A stretch of 12,500 nucleotides of DNA from an uncultured Gemmatimonadota bacterium. GTDB taxonomy: Bacteria; Gemmatimonadota; Gemmatimonadetes; Gemmatimonadales; Gemmatimonadaceae. Position numbers and translations under genes: made by a program. The notes under the pieces are model-generated. The model did not search any database, had not been told where the DNA came from, and saw only the letters and a list, made by a program, of their open reading frames with translations. Below, in pieces: positions 1 through 9,096 of this stretch (position 1 is the stretch's first letter; every line of letters begins with the position of its first letter). Location: the NCBI GenBank assembly GCA_946480295.1, contig CAMLIT010000128.1, positions 1 to 12,500 on the forward strand. Direction: 5' to 3'.

Positions 1-1584
1 GGGTGCCGGGTGATCGGCATCGACCGCAACCCCAGCCGCCTGGCGCTGGCCGAGGAATTCGGGGCGATCGCCGTCGATGGCTCGTTGGGCGATCCCGCCG
101 CCAGCGTGCTCGCGTCGACTGGCGGCATCGGTGCCGACGCCGTCCTGCTGACCCTCGCCGCGGACAGCGACGAGCCGGTCCGGCAGGCGGCCGCGATGAG
201 CCGCAAGCGCGGCCGGCTCGTGCTCGTCGGCGTGACGGGCCTCGACCTGTCGAGAGACGACTTCTACAGGAAGGAGCTCTCGTTCACGGTGTCCTGCAGC
301 TACGGGCCGGGGCGCTACGATCCGACGTACGAAGAGGGCGCGCAGGACTACCCCATCGGCTTCGTGCGCTGGACGGAACAGCGGAACTTCGAGGCGGTGC
401 TGGCTCTCATGGCGGACGGGAAGGTCGATCCGCAGCCGCTCATCACTCACCGCTTCGACTTCGAGGACACGCCCAGGGCGTACGACCTGATCGCGAGCAC
501 GGCCCCCAGCCTCGGCGTCGTGCTTCGTTATCCCGGCCACGGCGGAGTGGCACCGTCGACCGAGACGCGCGTGCTGGAACGCCCGCGCGTGGCGGCGCGA
601 GCGACGGCGTCCGCCGGCGCGATCGGCATGATCGGCGCTGGCAACTTCGCCGTCCGCACCCTGCTGCCACTCATGCGCGGGGCGGGCTTCCGGCTGCGCA
701 CCATCGCCGCGACCGGCGGGACGAGCGGCGCCGTGGCCGGCGAGAAGTTCGGCTTCGAGCGCGTCACGACGGACGTCGACGCCATCCTTGCCGACCCCGA
801 GATCGACACGGTATTCGTGCTGACGCGCCACGACAGCCACGCGCCGCTGGTGCTGCGCGCGCTCGAGGCGGGGAAGAACGTGTTCGTCGAGAAGCCGCTG
901 GCCCTCGCCGAGGAGGAGCTGGATCGGATCGTGGAGGCCGCGCGGGCCAGCGGTCGGATCGTGACCGTCGGCTTCAACCGCCGCTTCGCGCCCCTCGCAC
1001 TGGACGCACGACGGCACCTGGCCGGCCGCGCCGGCCCGGTGTCGATCGTCGCCACCGTCAACGCTGGCGCCATCCCGCGCGACCACTGGACGCAGGATCC
1101 CGCGATGGGCGGCGGCCGGATCGTCGGCGAGGCCTGTCACTGGATCGACCTCGCGCGCGCGCTCGTCGGCGCGCCGATCAGCGACGTCCGGGCCACCTCG
1201 GCTCGCGACCGCGAGGGCCGGCGGATCGACGACATCGCCCACCTGGCGCTCGAGTTCGCGGACGGATCGACGGCCGTCGTGCACTACCTGGCCTCCGGCG
1301 CCCGTTCGTACCCGAAGGAGCGCATCGAGTGCTTCTTCGACGGGAAGACGATCGCGATCGACAACTGGCGCCGTCTGAGGCGCTTCGGGATCAGGGGTCC
1401 GCTCTTCGAGTGGGGGAGGAAGATGGACAAGGGGCACGCGGCGGAGCTGCGCGCGCTCGCGTCGTCCATTCGCGAGCGGAAGCCCGCGCCAATTCCCCTC
1501 GACGAGCTCATCGAAGTCTCGCGCTGGTCGATCCGCGCGGCGGCGCTCGCGCGCGGCGATGGCGCGGTGATCGGAGGAGTCTGA
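1..1584 (+). CDS. Bi-domain oxidoreductase (MDR dehydrogenase C-terminal part fused to Gfo/Idh/MocA), 5'-partial
   Basis: The reading frame is open from base 1 and the first residues already lie inside a Rossmann fold, so the start is upstream of the window; 527 residues are visible. Residues 1 to about 175 look like the cofactor-binding half of a zinc-type alcohol/threonine dehydrogenase (VIGIDRN, then GADAVLLT, GRLVLVGV). After a linker a second Rossmann domain begins with GAGNFA (634-651), followed by the Gfo/Idh/MocA hallmark EKP (889-897) and a GGRIVGEACHWIDLARAL stretch whose His is the usual catalytic position. Proteins with this fusion are known from polysaccharide clusters, and the sugar transferase starts 5 bp after the stop, so it probably oxidises or epimerises a nucleotide sugar or a glycan unit. 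The substrate cannot be read from the sequence. Family assignment is secure; the function is inferred from context. Confidence 0.93.
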   Translation, partial: GCRVIGIDRNPSRLALAEEFGAIAVDGSLGDPAASVLASTGGIGADAVLLTLAADSDEPVRQAAAMSRKRGRLVLVGVTGLDLSRDDFYRKELSFTVSCSYGPGRYDPTYEEGAQDYPIGFVRWTEQRNFEAVLALMADGKVDPQPLITHRFDFEDTPRAYDLIASTAPSLGVVLRYPGHGGVAPSTETRVLERPRVAARATASAGAIGMIGAGNFAVRTLLPLMRGAGFRLRTIAATGGTSGAVAGEKFGFERVTTDVDAILADPEIDTVFVLTRHDSHAPLVLRALEAGKNVFVEKPLALAEEELDRIVEAARASGRIVTVGFNRRFAPLALDARRHLAGRAGPVSIVATVNAGAIPRDHWTQDPAMGGGRIVGEACHWIDLARALVGAPISDVRATSARDREGRRIDDIAHLALEFADGSTAVVHYLASGARSYPKERIECFFDGKTIAIDNWRRLRRFGIRGPLFEWGRKMDKGHAAELRALASSIRERKPAPIPLDELIEVSRWSIRAAALARGDGAVIGGV

Positions 1585-1589
1585 GGCCC

Positions 1590-2228
1590 ATGGCTTCGCC
1601 CGCCGATGTCGCCCATCGCGATTCACGCCGCTCGTACGATCGCGTCAAGCGGCTGGTCGATGTCGTCGGCGCGGGCGTGCTCCTCCTGCTCCTCTCGCCG
1701 CTGCTGCTCGCCGCCGCCGTCGCGGTGAGAATCGCCCTGGGTTCGCCCGTGATCTTCCGCCAGGTGCGCCCTGGGCTGCACGGCAGGTCATTCGTGCTCT
1801 ACAAGTTCCGCTCGATGCTCGACGCGCGCGACGCCTCTGGCGCGCCGCTCACCGACGCGGCTCGGCTGACGGGATTCGGGCGACTCCTTCGAAGCACGAG
1901 CATCGACGAGCTGCCGGAGCTCTTCAACGTGCTGCGCGGCGACATGAGCCTCGTCGGCCCCCGACCGCTGCTCATGGAGTACCTCCCGCGATACACGCCG
2001 GAGCAGGCGCGCCGTCACGAGGTGCGCCCCGGCATCACTGGCTGGGCGCAGGTCAACGGCAGGAATGCCGTCTCCTGGCCGGAGCGCTTCGCGCTCGACG
2101 TCTGGTATGTCGAGAACCGCTGCTTTTTTCTCGATATGAAGATCCTCATCCGCACTCTTCGGAGCGTCGTCGTGCGGCATGGGATATCGGAGCCGGGCAA
2201 TGCGACAATGTCCCCCTTTCGCGGATGA
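1590..2228 (+). CDS. Sugar transferase, PglC/WcaJ-type phosphoglycosyl transferase
   Basis: The protein has 212 residues, the size of minimal PglC-like monotopic enzymes and far shorter than WcaJ/WbaP. Residues 20-50 form one hydrophobic segment (re-entrant membrane helix in this family), followed by KFRSM (72-76), TSIDELPELFNVLRGDMSLVGPRP with the Asp106-Glu107 catalytic dyad, and RPGITGWAQVNGRN (146-159). Such enzymes move a phosphosugar from a UDP-sugar to undecaprenyl phosphate at the inner membrane, the first membrane step of glycan assembly. The ATG chosen lies 5 bp after the oxidoreductase stop, suggesting translational coupling; the same frame is open far upstream but only as a shadow of the oxidoreductase. 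The NeuD-like and DegT genes downstream supply a plausible amino-sugar donor. The donor identity is inferred. Confidence 0.95.
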   Translation: MASPADVAHRDSRRSYDRVKRLVDVVGAGVLLLLLSPLLLAAAVAVRIALGSPVIFRQVRPGLHGRSFVLYKFRSMLDARDASGAPLTDAARLTGFGRLLRSTSIDELPELFNVLRGDMSLVGPRPLLMEYLPRYTPEQARRHEVRPGITGWAQVNGRNAVSWPERFALDVWYVENRCFFLDMKILIRTLRSVVVRHGISEPGNATMSPFRG

Positions 2229-2309
2229 CGCGCGTCGACTGGCTGGCGGACCGCCGCGCGTTGCGCGCTTCCGTGACCCAATTGTCCATCGGCTGCAACC
2301 GCTCGACCC

Positions 2310-2315
2310 AGGAGA
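2310..2315 (+). promoter_or_regulatory. Ribosome binding site AGGAGA of the acyltransferase
   Basis: AGGAGA ends 6 bases before the ATG at 2322, an almost ideal Shine-Dalgarno site. It supports 2322 as the start. The 93-bp gap after the sugar transferase (2229-2321) contains no other gene and no obvious terminator. Confidence 0.7.
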
Positions 2316-2321
2316 TGTGGA

Positions 2322-2993
2322 ATGGCCCCAGAGCAAAAGCTTGTGATCTATGGAGCGGGTGGATTCGCGCGCGAACTGCTGGAGCTCGTCCGCGACATCA
2401 ACACACGGCGTTCGCATTGGGATGTACTCGGCTTCATCGATGACAATGAAGGGAACTGGGGTAAGGTCATCAACGGCCTCCCTGTCCTTGGCGGATTATC
2501 CTGGGTACGAGAGCAGTCATCCAAGCCTGCCGCCGTTCTCGGAATCGGCAGTCCCGCCACGAGGATGCGAGTCGCGCAACGCCTGCGGGATCACGTGGGT
2601 GGCTTCCCGTCGCTCGTGCACCCGTCGGTCGTCATGTCCACGCATGTGACGATCGGCGAGGGCGTGATCATCACCGCGGGCAACATTCTCACGGCCAATA
2701 TCGAGATCGGCGACTTCTCCCTCCTGAACCTGATGTGCACCGTCGGCCACGATTGCCGGCTCGGCCGGTACGTCACCGTGTCTCCCGGTGCGAGCATCTC
2801 GGGCAACGTGCACATCGGCGACGGATGTGACGTCGGCACAGGCGCAGCGATCGTGCAGGGTGTCGAGATCGGCGAGTGGTCGGTGCTTGGCGCGGGAGCG
2901 GTGGTGGCCAGATCGCTGCCGGCGAACTGCACCGCGGTCGGGGTACCTGCGAAAGTCATCAAGGAGAGACAGCCCGGATGGCAATTGACGTGA
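2322..2993 (+). CDS. NeuD/PglD-family sugar O/N-acyltransferase
   Basis: The 223-residue protein has the two-part layout of the NeuD/PglD family. Residues 1-100 form a Rossmann-like N-terminal domain (VIYGAGGFARELLEL at 8-22, GFIDD at 37-41, GIGSP at 74-78). Residues from about 100 form a left-handed parallel beta-helix of hexapeptide repeats (VTIGEGVIIT, VHIGDGCDVG, VEIGEWSVLG), ending in the AVGVPAKVIK cap. His143 in TVGHD is at the position of the catalytic base in PglD. The family transfers acetyl or related acyl groups from acyl-CoA to amino sugars. Between a PglC-type transferase and a DegT aminotransferase, acetylation of a 4-amino-sugar nucleotide made by the neighbour is the likeliest job. 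Its stop overlaps the next gene by 16 bp, a sign of co-translation. Confidence 0.93.
   Translation: MAPEQKLVIYGAGGFARELLELVRDINTRRSHWDVLGFIDDNEGNWGKVINGLPVLGGLSWVREQSSKPAAVLGIGSPATRMRVAQRLRDHVGGFPSLVHPSVVMSTHVTIGEGVIITAGNILTANIEIGDFSLLNLMCTVGHDCRLGRYVTVSPGASISGNVHIGDGCDVGTGAAIVQGVEIGEWSVLGAGAVVARSLPANCTAVGVPAKVIKERQPGWQLT
2961..2968 (+). promoter_or_regulatory. Ribosome binding site AAGGAGAG fixing the aminotransferase start
   Basis: AAGGAGAG lies inside the end of the acyltransferase gene, 9 bases before the ATG at 2978. This strong site favours 2978 over the longer in-frame start at 2876 that would overlap the acyltransferase by more than 100 bp. Confidence 0.75.
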
Positions 2994-4213
2994 AGCTCCC
3001 CACCACCTTCGCTCCCGTCGGCGCGGACTCCGGTGACGCGATGCGCCATCGGGTGCTGCTGTCCGGTCCGCACATGAGCGGTACGGAGCAGCAGTTCGTC
3101 GCCGAAGCCTTCGCCTCGAACTGGATCGCGCCCCTCGGGCCGCAGGTCGAGGCGTTCCAGGAGGAATTCGCCACGGCGGTCGGCGCGCCACACGCGCTCG
3201 CGCTGAGCTCCGGGACGGCGGCGCTGCACCTCTCCCTCGTTCTCGCGGGCGTCGGCCCGGGCGACGAAGTCCTCGTCAGCACCCTGACCTTCTCCGCCTC
3301 GGTCAATCCCATCCGCTACCTCGGCGCGCGGCCGGTGTTCGTCGACAGCGAGCCGATGTCCTGGAACATGGATCCCGCGCTCCTCGCCGAGGCGCTGCAC
3401 GACAGGGCGCGAGAGGGCCGCCTCCCGCGCGCCGTCGTCGTGGTCCATCTCTACGGCCAGTCCGCCGACATCGACCCGATCAAGGCGGCCTGCGACGAGC
3501 ATGGCGTCTGCCTCATCGAGGATGCGGCCGAGGCGCTCGGCGCGACCTACAAGGGGCGGTCGCCGGGCACCTTCGGTCGCTGCGGGATATTCTCGTTCAA
3601 CGGCAACAAGATCATCACGACATCCGGCGGCGGGATGCTCGTCAGCGAGGACGAGGCGCTGATCGAGCACGCCCTGAAGCTCGCCACGCAGGCGCGCGAG
3701 CGCGCGGCGCACTACGAGCACACGGAGATCGGCTACAACTACCGGATGAGCAACATCCTGGCGGGGATCGGCCGCGGCCAACTCCGCGTCCTCGAGGATC
3801 GGGTCGCGGCGCGGCGCTCCAACTTCGAGTACTATCGCCGCGCGCTCGCCGACGTGCCGGGCATCTGCTTCTCCTCCGAGGCGCCGTGGGGCAGGCACAC
3901 GCGCTGGCTGACCACGATCCTCGTGGACCCGGCCTCGTTCGGCGCGACGCGCGAGGACATTCGCGTCATCCTCGACGCACTGAACATCGAGACGCGACCG
4001 GCCTGGAAGCCGATGCACCTCCAGCCCGTGTTCCGCGAGTTCGAGGCGATCGGTGGGTCGGTCGCCGAGGGCATCTTCCGGGACGGGCTCTGCCTCCCCT
4101 CGGGCTCGAACCTCACGACCTCCGACCTAGATCGCGTGATCGAGGCGATCAGGGGCGTGCCCGCGTACTTCCGCGTCTCGTCCCGCGCCCCGGCGCATCG
4201 CGCGGCAGGCTGA
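2978..4213 (+). CDS. DegT/DnrJ/EryC1/StrS-family PLP-dependent aminotransferase
   Basis: The 411-residue product is a fold-type I aminotransferase of the nucleotide-sugar class. It shows the GTAALHLSL phosphate-binding segment (79-87), TLTFSASVNPIRYLGARPVFVD (102-123), VVVHLYGQ, LIEDAAEALGATYKG with the PLP-contacting Asp182, and SFNGNKIITTSGGGM with Lys211 as the Schiff-base lysine. The C-terminal domain has GYNYRMSNI and the TRPAWKPMHLQPVF motif typical of the PglE/WbpE/ArnB branch. It should transfer an amino group from glutamate to a 4-keto (or 3-keto) nucleotide sugar. The start at 2978 is chosen for its ribosome site and the 16-bp overlap with the acyltransferase. With the two preceding genes it mirrors the PglE-PglD-PglC steps; no dehydratase (PglF) is visible here and it may lie outside the window. 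Confidence 0.95.
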   Translation: MAIDVKLPTTFAPVGADSGDAMRHRVLLSGPHMSGTEQQFVAEAFASNWIAPLGPQVEAFQEEFATAVGAPHALALSSGTAALHLSLVLAGVGPGDEVLVSTLTFSASVNPIRYLGARPVFVDSEPMSWNMDPALLAEALHDRAREGRLPRAVVVVHLYGQSADIDPIKAACDEHGVCLIEDAAEALGATYKGRSPGTFGRCGIFSFNGNKIITTSGGGMLVSEDEALIEHALKLATQARERAAHYEHTEIGYNYRMSNILAGIGRGQLRVLEDRVAARRSNFEYYRRALADVPGICFSSEAPWGRHTRWLTTILVDPASFGATREDIRVILDALNIETRPAWKPMHLQPVFREFEAIGGSVAEGIFRDGLCLPSGSNLTTSDLDRVIEAIRGVPAYFRVSSRAPAHRAAG

Positions 4214-4242
4214 CGCGGGCCCGGATTGCGCCCTTTCCGGTC

Positions 4243-4258
4243 CGTGACCGCCGTCACG
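4243..4258 (+). promoter_or_regulatory. Perfect inverted repeat CGTGAC-N4-GTCACG, possible CRP/FNR-type operator
   Basis: Six-base arms flank CGCC. Read another way it is GTGA-N6-TCAC, the half-site geometry of CRP/FNR-family regulators. It lies in the 146-bp gap upstream of the beta-barrel gene, about 100 bp before its ATG. No U-tract follows, so a rho-independent terminator is unlikely. The role is inferred from pattern only. Confidence 0.35.
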
Positions 4259-4302
4259 CGACGAACTTACCTTCCCGCCTGTCAATCGTCGGTTTCTCGA
4301 CA

Positions 4303-4321
4303 GCCCCGCAACCATCGGGGC
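4303..4321 (+). other. GC hairpin in the leader of the beta-barrel gene
   Basis: GCCCCG and CGGGGC form a perfect 6-bp stem with a 7-base loop, ending 38 bases before the ATG at 4360. It would lie in the 5' untranslated RNA if the promoter is further upstream. There is no U-tract, so it is not a standard terminator. It may stabilise the leader; the function is unknown. Confidence 0.4.
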
Positions 4322-4359
4322 GAACGTCGGTCGAAACGACACGGAACGAGGATACCCCG

Positions 4360-5187
4360 ATGACGAGGTGTGACAGGCTGTTGCTGCTCGCCGGTGCGGT
4401 GATTCTTGCCGGTGCCCCAATGACCGCATCGGCGCAGCAGACGCGCCGGCGCAGGCCGAGATCGGACGTCCGCATCCCGATCGGGAAGGATCGCCGCCTC
4501 CGCACGGACACGACCATCGTCGCGCGCGTGGACACGGTGCGCCTCCCCGGGCGCGTCGACACGGTCAACGTGACGCAGCGCGTCGTCGATACGGTCAACG
4601 TCGTCCGCGTCGACACGGTGGAAGCGCCGATCCGGATCCGCCAGGCGGGCGGATTCTACGCCGGCATCGCTGGCGGCGGATCGCTTCCGCTGCCAGAGTT
4701 CAACGACGCCAGCGTTCCCGGGTGGCGCGTCGAGGTGCCGATTGGCTTCGATCCCGTCGGCCAGCCCGTCGGCATCCGCGTCTCGCTCGGCTACGGCCAG
4801 AACTCGCCCCACGACTACTTCGCGAGCGCCGGCAACGCGCAGATGATGAACGCCGACGGCGATCTCAAGATCCGCCTGGTTAGCGTGACTCCCGCCGAGC
4901 AGCGCGTCCAGGTGTACGGCGTGGGCGGCGTGTCGTACGTGCGCTATCGCGACATCGTCGAGCATGGTCCGAGCGGCTGGTCGGTCGGGAACAACGCGCC
5001 GATCACCACCGGCACGGTGGCGCCGAACACGACCTGGTACACCGGCATGGGCTGGAACGCCGGCGCCGGCTTCGAGGTCGGCAAGGGCCGCACGAACCTC
5101 TTCGTCGAGGCGCGCTACGAACGCTTCAGGGGACAGGTCGCGAACCAGTCGACCCTGCCGATCATCATCGGCCTGACCTGGTACTGA
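4360..5187 (+). CDS. Outer-membrane beta-barrel protein with VDTV-repeat linker
   Basis: The 275-residue product starts with a clear signal peptide (hydrophobic 7-20, cleavage after ASA at residue 25). A basic stretch (TRRRRPRSD) and a linker follow, with VDTV at residues 57, 66, 76 and 84. From about residue 93 (GGFYAGIAGGGSLPLPEFND) to the end, alternating polar/aromatic strands and a final IIIGLTWY with terminal aromatic residue look like an 8-stranded outer-membrane barrel with a BAM recognition signal. The ATG at 4360 is preceded by GAGGA (spacing 7) and gives the signal peptide, whereas the upstream-extended frame does not. VDTV-rich linkers after the signal peptide recur in Gemmatimonadota proteins (general recollection). 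The L,D-transpeptidase begins 16 bp later, so the two are probably co-transcribed. No specific ligand or enzymatic role can be named. Confidence 0.88.
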   Translation: MTRCDRLLLLAGAVILAGAPMTASAQQTRRRRPRSDVRIPIGKDRRLRTDTTIVARVDTVRLPGRVDTVNVTQRVVDTVNVVRVDTVEAPIRIRQAGGFYAGIAGGGSLPLPEFNDASVPGWRVEVPIGFDPVGQPVGIRVSLGYGQNSPHDYFASAGNAQMMNADGDLKIRLVSVTPAEQRVQVYGVGGVSYVRYRDIVEHGPSGWSVGNNAPITTGTVAPNTTWYTGMGWNAGAGFEVGKGRTNLFVEARYERFRGQVANQSTLPIIIGLTWY

Positions 5188-5203
5188 TCCGGTAGCGAGG
5201 CAC

Positions 5204-6103
5204 ATGATGACTACCGTACGCCGTCGTACGCGGCATCTCCTCGCCCTCCTCGGCGCCGCGGCATCTCTCGCCGCGGCGCCGGGCGCCCGCGCCCAGGCCC
5301 CCCGCCCCTCCGTCGTCGTCGCCCGCGCCGACAACGACCTGTTCGACATCTCGCGGCCGGAGTCGCGCACCCTCGACTCCCTGAGCCGGGAGGCCGCGCA
5401 GGACTCCGCGGACGCGCCCCCGCCTGACGAGGCGCGCCCCTACGTCTTCAAGTCCCTCGACGACAGCCTCTCGTACCTCGACCACAAGGCCGTCGCCGAC
5501 CGCTCCGGCGGCTTCCGCATCGTCGTCTCCCTCGAGCAGCGCCACCTCTGGGTGCTCGCCGGCCCGGACACGGTGCTCAGCGCCCCCGCCGCCGTCGCCC
5601 GCGGCACGACGCTCGACTTCGGCGGCCGCGAGTGGACCTTCGTCATGCCCCGCGGCGTCCGCACGGTGCTCGGCAAGACGGCGGACCCCACCTGGCAGCC
5701 CCCCGACTGGCTCTACGCCGAGACCGCGTCGGAGTACGGTCTCCAGCTCGTCAAGCTCGACGTCGACCAGCCGTACCGGCTCGCCGACGGGCGCCTCCTC
5801 AGCATCGAGAACGACGAGGTCGGGATCGTCGACCACGACGTCTTCACGCCGCTGCCGATCGGGGAGCACATCGTCTTCAACGGGGTGCTCTTCGAGCCGC
5901 CGCTCGGCACGAAGAACCGCGTCGTCGCCGGCGAGCTGGGGAAGTACGCGCTCAGCCTCGGCGACGGCTTCCTCATCCACGGCACGCCGGAGAAGGAGTC
6001 GATCGGCCTCGCCGCCACCCACGGGTGCGTGCGCCTGCGCGACGAGGACATCGAGTGGCTGTACGACCACGTGGCCCCGGGGGTCAAGGTCTACGTGTAC
6101 TGA
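5204..6103 (+). CDS. L,D-transpeptidase (YkuD domain), exported
   Basis: The 299-residue protein has a signal peptide (RRRTR, then hydrophobic 12-25, cleavage near ARA at 28-30), a variable linker to about residue 100, and a YkuD catalytic domain. The active-site signature is complete: His259 in LIHGTP, then His273-Gly274-Cys275-Val-Arg in THGCVRL, with Cys275 as nucleophile. GFRIVVSLEQRHLWVL (about 101-116) is the usual first strand of the domain. Family members work in the periplasm, forming 3-3 peptidoglycan crosslinks or attaching proteins to peptidoglycan. Two ATGs stand in tandem; GAGG at 5197-5200 is 3 bases from the first and 6 from the second, so translation may really begin at 5207. 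It follows the beta-barrel gene by 16 bp and converges on the next gene with 13 bp between stops. Confidence 0.93.
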   Translation: MMTTVRRRTRHLLALLGAAASLAAAPGARAQAPRPSVVVARADNDLFDISRPESRTLDSLSREAAQDSADAPPPDEARPYVFKSLDDSLSYLDHKAVADRSGGFRIVVSLEQRHLWVLAGPDTVLSAPAAVARGTTLDFGGREWTFVMPRGVRTVLGKTADPTWQPPDWLYAETASEYGLQLVKLDVDQPYRLADGRLLSIENDEVGIVDHDVFTPLPIGEHIVFNGVLFEPPLGTKNRVVAGELGKYALSLGDGFLIHGTPEKESIGLAATHGCVRLRDEDIEWLYDHVAPGVKVYVY

Positions 6104-6116
6104 GACGCGGCTGGCG

Positions 6117-6956
6117 TCACCGCGCGCACGACGGCGCCAGCCGCGCCACCAGCGCCACCGCCCGTCCCCCGGGCACCCCCCGGAAGCCGTGCCACCCTCC
6201 GGCCTCGACGATCGCGTTGCGCATCTCGCGCTCCGCCACCGTCACCCCTGACTCCTCGCGCACCCCGGTCACCGCGCCGTCCTCCTCGACGACGAACCAC
6301 ACCGCGCGCCCCGCGTCGTCAGGCGTCCCGGCGAGGGTCGCCAGCCGGATGTCGATCTGCTCGCGCACGCGGTCGAGCCACAGCGCCGCCGAGTCCCTCG
6401 GCGCGAGCCGCTGCCCCGGCGCGACCGCCACCGTGACCCCGAGCGTGCACGCGCTCCCGCCCGCGTTCCGCGCCATCGCCCGCGCCGTCATCTGCCGCGA
6501 GACGCGCGCCGCCGCCGCGAGGTCCTCGAGCAGCGCCTTCGCGTCCTGCGGCCGCAGCACGAGGGAGATCTTCACCCCCCGACCCACGGACACGATGTAC
6601 TCCTCCCCCTCGCTGTCCACGGTCCCGTAGAGGAAGAGGTCGGGGCCGGCCGCCGAGTAGGTCCACTTCGTCCCCGGTCGCCGCGGGTCGTGGGCGGTGG
6701 TGACGACGAGCGCGGTGTCGAGCCAGGCGCGCAGGTCGCCGAGGCCGAGCAGGGTGCTCGTGTCGAGGTGGTTCTGCACGGCGACGATCGCCACCTTCGC
6801 GTCGCTCGTCGCGTCCACCGCGATCTGGGCGGAGCCGAGGGTCAGGGTGGCTACCCTGGTGCGGGACTGCGCGAGCAGGGCGGCGGGGGCGAGTGCGAGA
6901 GCGAGCAGGAGCCCGCGGGAGCCGGCGAGCCGGAGGCGATGCGCCACGTTTGTCAT
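6117..6956 (-). CDS. Secreted protein with TonB-C-like C-terminus, N-terminus encoded by a repeat
   Basis: I do not recognise the family with certainty. The 279-residue product has a signal peptide (hydrophobic 15-29, cleavage near LLA at 27-29), a middle part with beta character (WTYSAAGPDLFLYGTVDSEGEEY, 98-120) and a basic helix around 138-165. Residues about 195-275 (AVWFVVEEDGAVTGVREESG, then AGGWHGFRG, VPGGRAVALVARL) have the look of a TonB C-terminal or related beta-alpha-beta domain. The first 14 residues, MTNVAHRLRLAGSR, come from a 41-bp direct repeat. A second copy upstream offers another in-frame ATG at 7001 and would add 15 residues, duplicating the same peptide. 6956 is chosen because it gives a normal-length signal peptide, but neither ATG has a clear ribosome site. 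It is convergent with the L,D-transpeptidase. Its cellular role is unknown. Confidence 0.7.
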   Translation of the reverse strand: MTNVAHRLRLAGSRGLLLALALAPAALLAQSRTRVATLTLGSAQIAVDATSDAKVAIVAVQNHLDTSTLLGLGDLRAWLDTALVVTTAHDPRRPGTKWTYSAAGPDLFLYGTVDSEGEEYIVSVGRGVKISLVLRPQDAKALLEDLAAAARVSRQMTARAMARNAGGSACTLGVTVAVAPGQRLAPRDSAALWLDRVREQIDIRLATLAGTPDDAGRAVWFVVEEDGAVTGVREESGVTVAEREMRNAIVEAGGWHGFRGVPGGRAVALVARLAPSCAR

Positions 6957-7001
6957 GCTGCGGGAGCCGGCGAGCCGGAGGCGATGCGCCACGTTTGTCA
7001 T
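6916..7001. repeat. Two direct copies of a 41-bp repeat
   Basis: Copies at 6916-6956 and 6961-7001 are identical by eye and are separated by GCTG, giving a 45-bp period. Each ends in GTTTGTCAT on the + strand, so each gives an ATG on the - strand. The unit (GGGAGCCGGCGAGCCGGAGG within it) resembles the arm GGGAGCGAAGCGACCGAAGG starting at about 7006, so the copies look like divergent relatives of the dispersed element next to them. Confidence 0.9.
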
Positions 7002-7131
7002 CCTGAGGGAGCGAAGCGACCGAAGGACCTGGCTCAGGCGATACGAACCAGCGTGTCCCTTCCTGTACCCCGGACCCGCCCCGTCGGCCCCTACCCCCTG
7101 CGCCGGATCCTTCGCTTTCGCTCAGGATGAC
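6997..7131. repeat. Dispersed palindromic element with imperfect terminal inverted repeats
   Basis: The left arm (6997-7029) begins GTCATCCTGAGGGAGCGAAG and ends GAAGGACC. The right arm (7105-7131), read on the other strand, begins GTCATCCTGAGCGAAAGCGA and ends GGATCC. The 75-bp centre has no recognisable gene. It fills most of the gap between the kinase stop (7165) and the secreted-protein start. It encodes no transposase, so it is a REP/MITE-like non-coding repeat; a related single arm lies at 10835-10866. Such elements in stem-loop form may also act as bidirectional transcription brakes (inference). Confidence 0.8.
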
Positions 7132-7164
7132 GAGCGCGCGCCGCGCGTCCCTCGTCCCTCGTCC

Positions 7165-9096
<1,932 letters not shown>

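Noticed and set aside
3..1589. A long open frame on the + strand running into the sugar transferase, as if it had a 500-residue N-terminal extension
   Set aside because: The upstream part is Arg/Gly/Pro-rich, without any domain, and is the out-of-frame shadow of the oxidoreductase. The sugar transferase has its normal length from 1590.
4243..4258. The inverted repeat as a rho-independent terminator of the glycan genes
   Set aside because: No run of T follows the stem, and the stem is only 6 bp. An operator is the better guess.
6997..7131. The inverted repeats as ends of an insertion sequence
   Set aside because: The interior is only about 75 bp and has no transposase remnant. No target-site duplication could be recognised.
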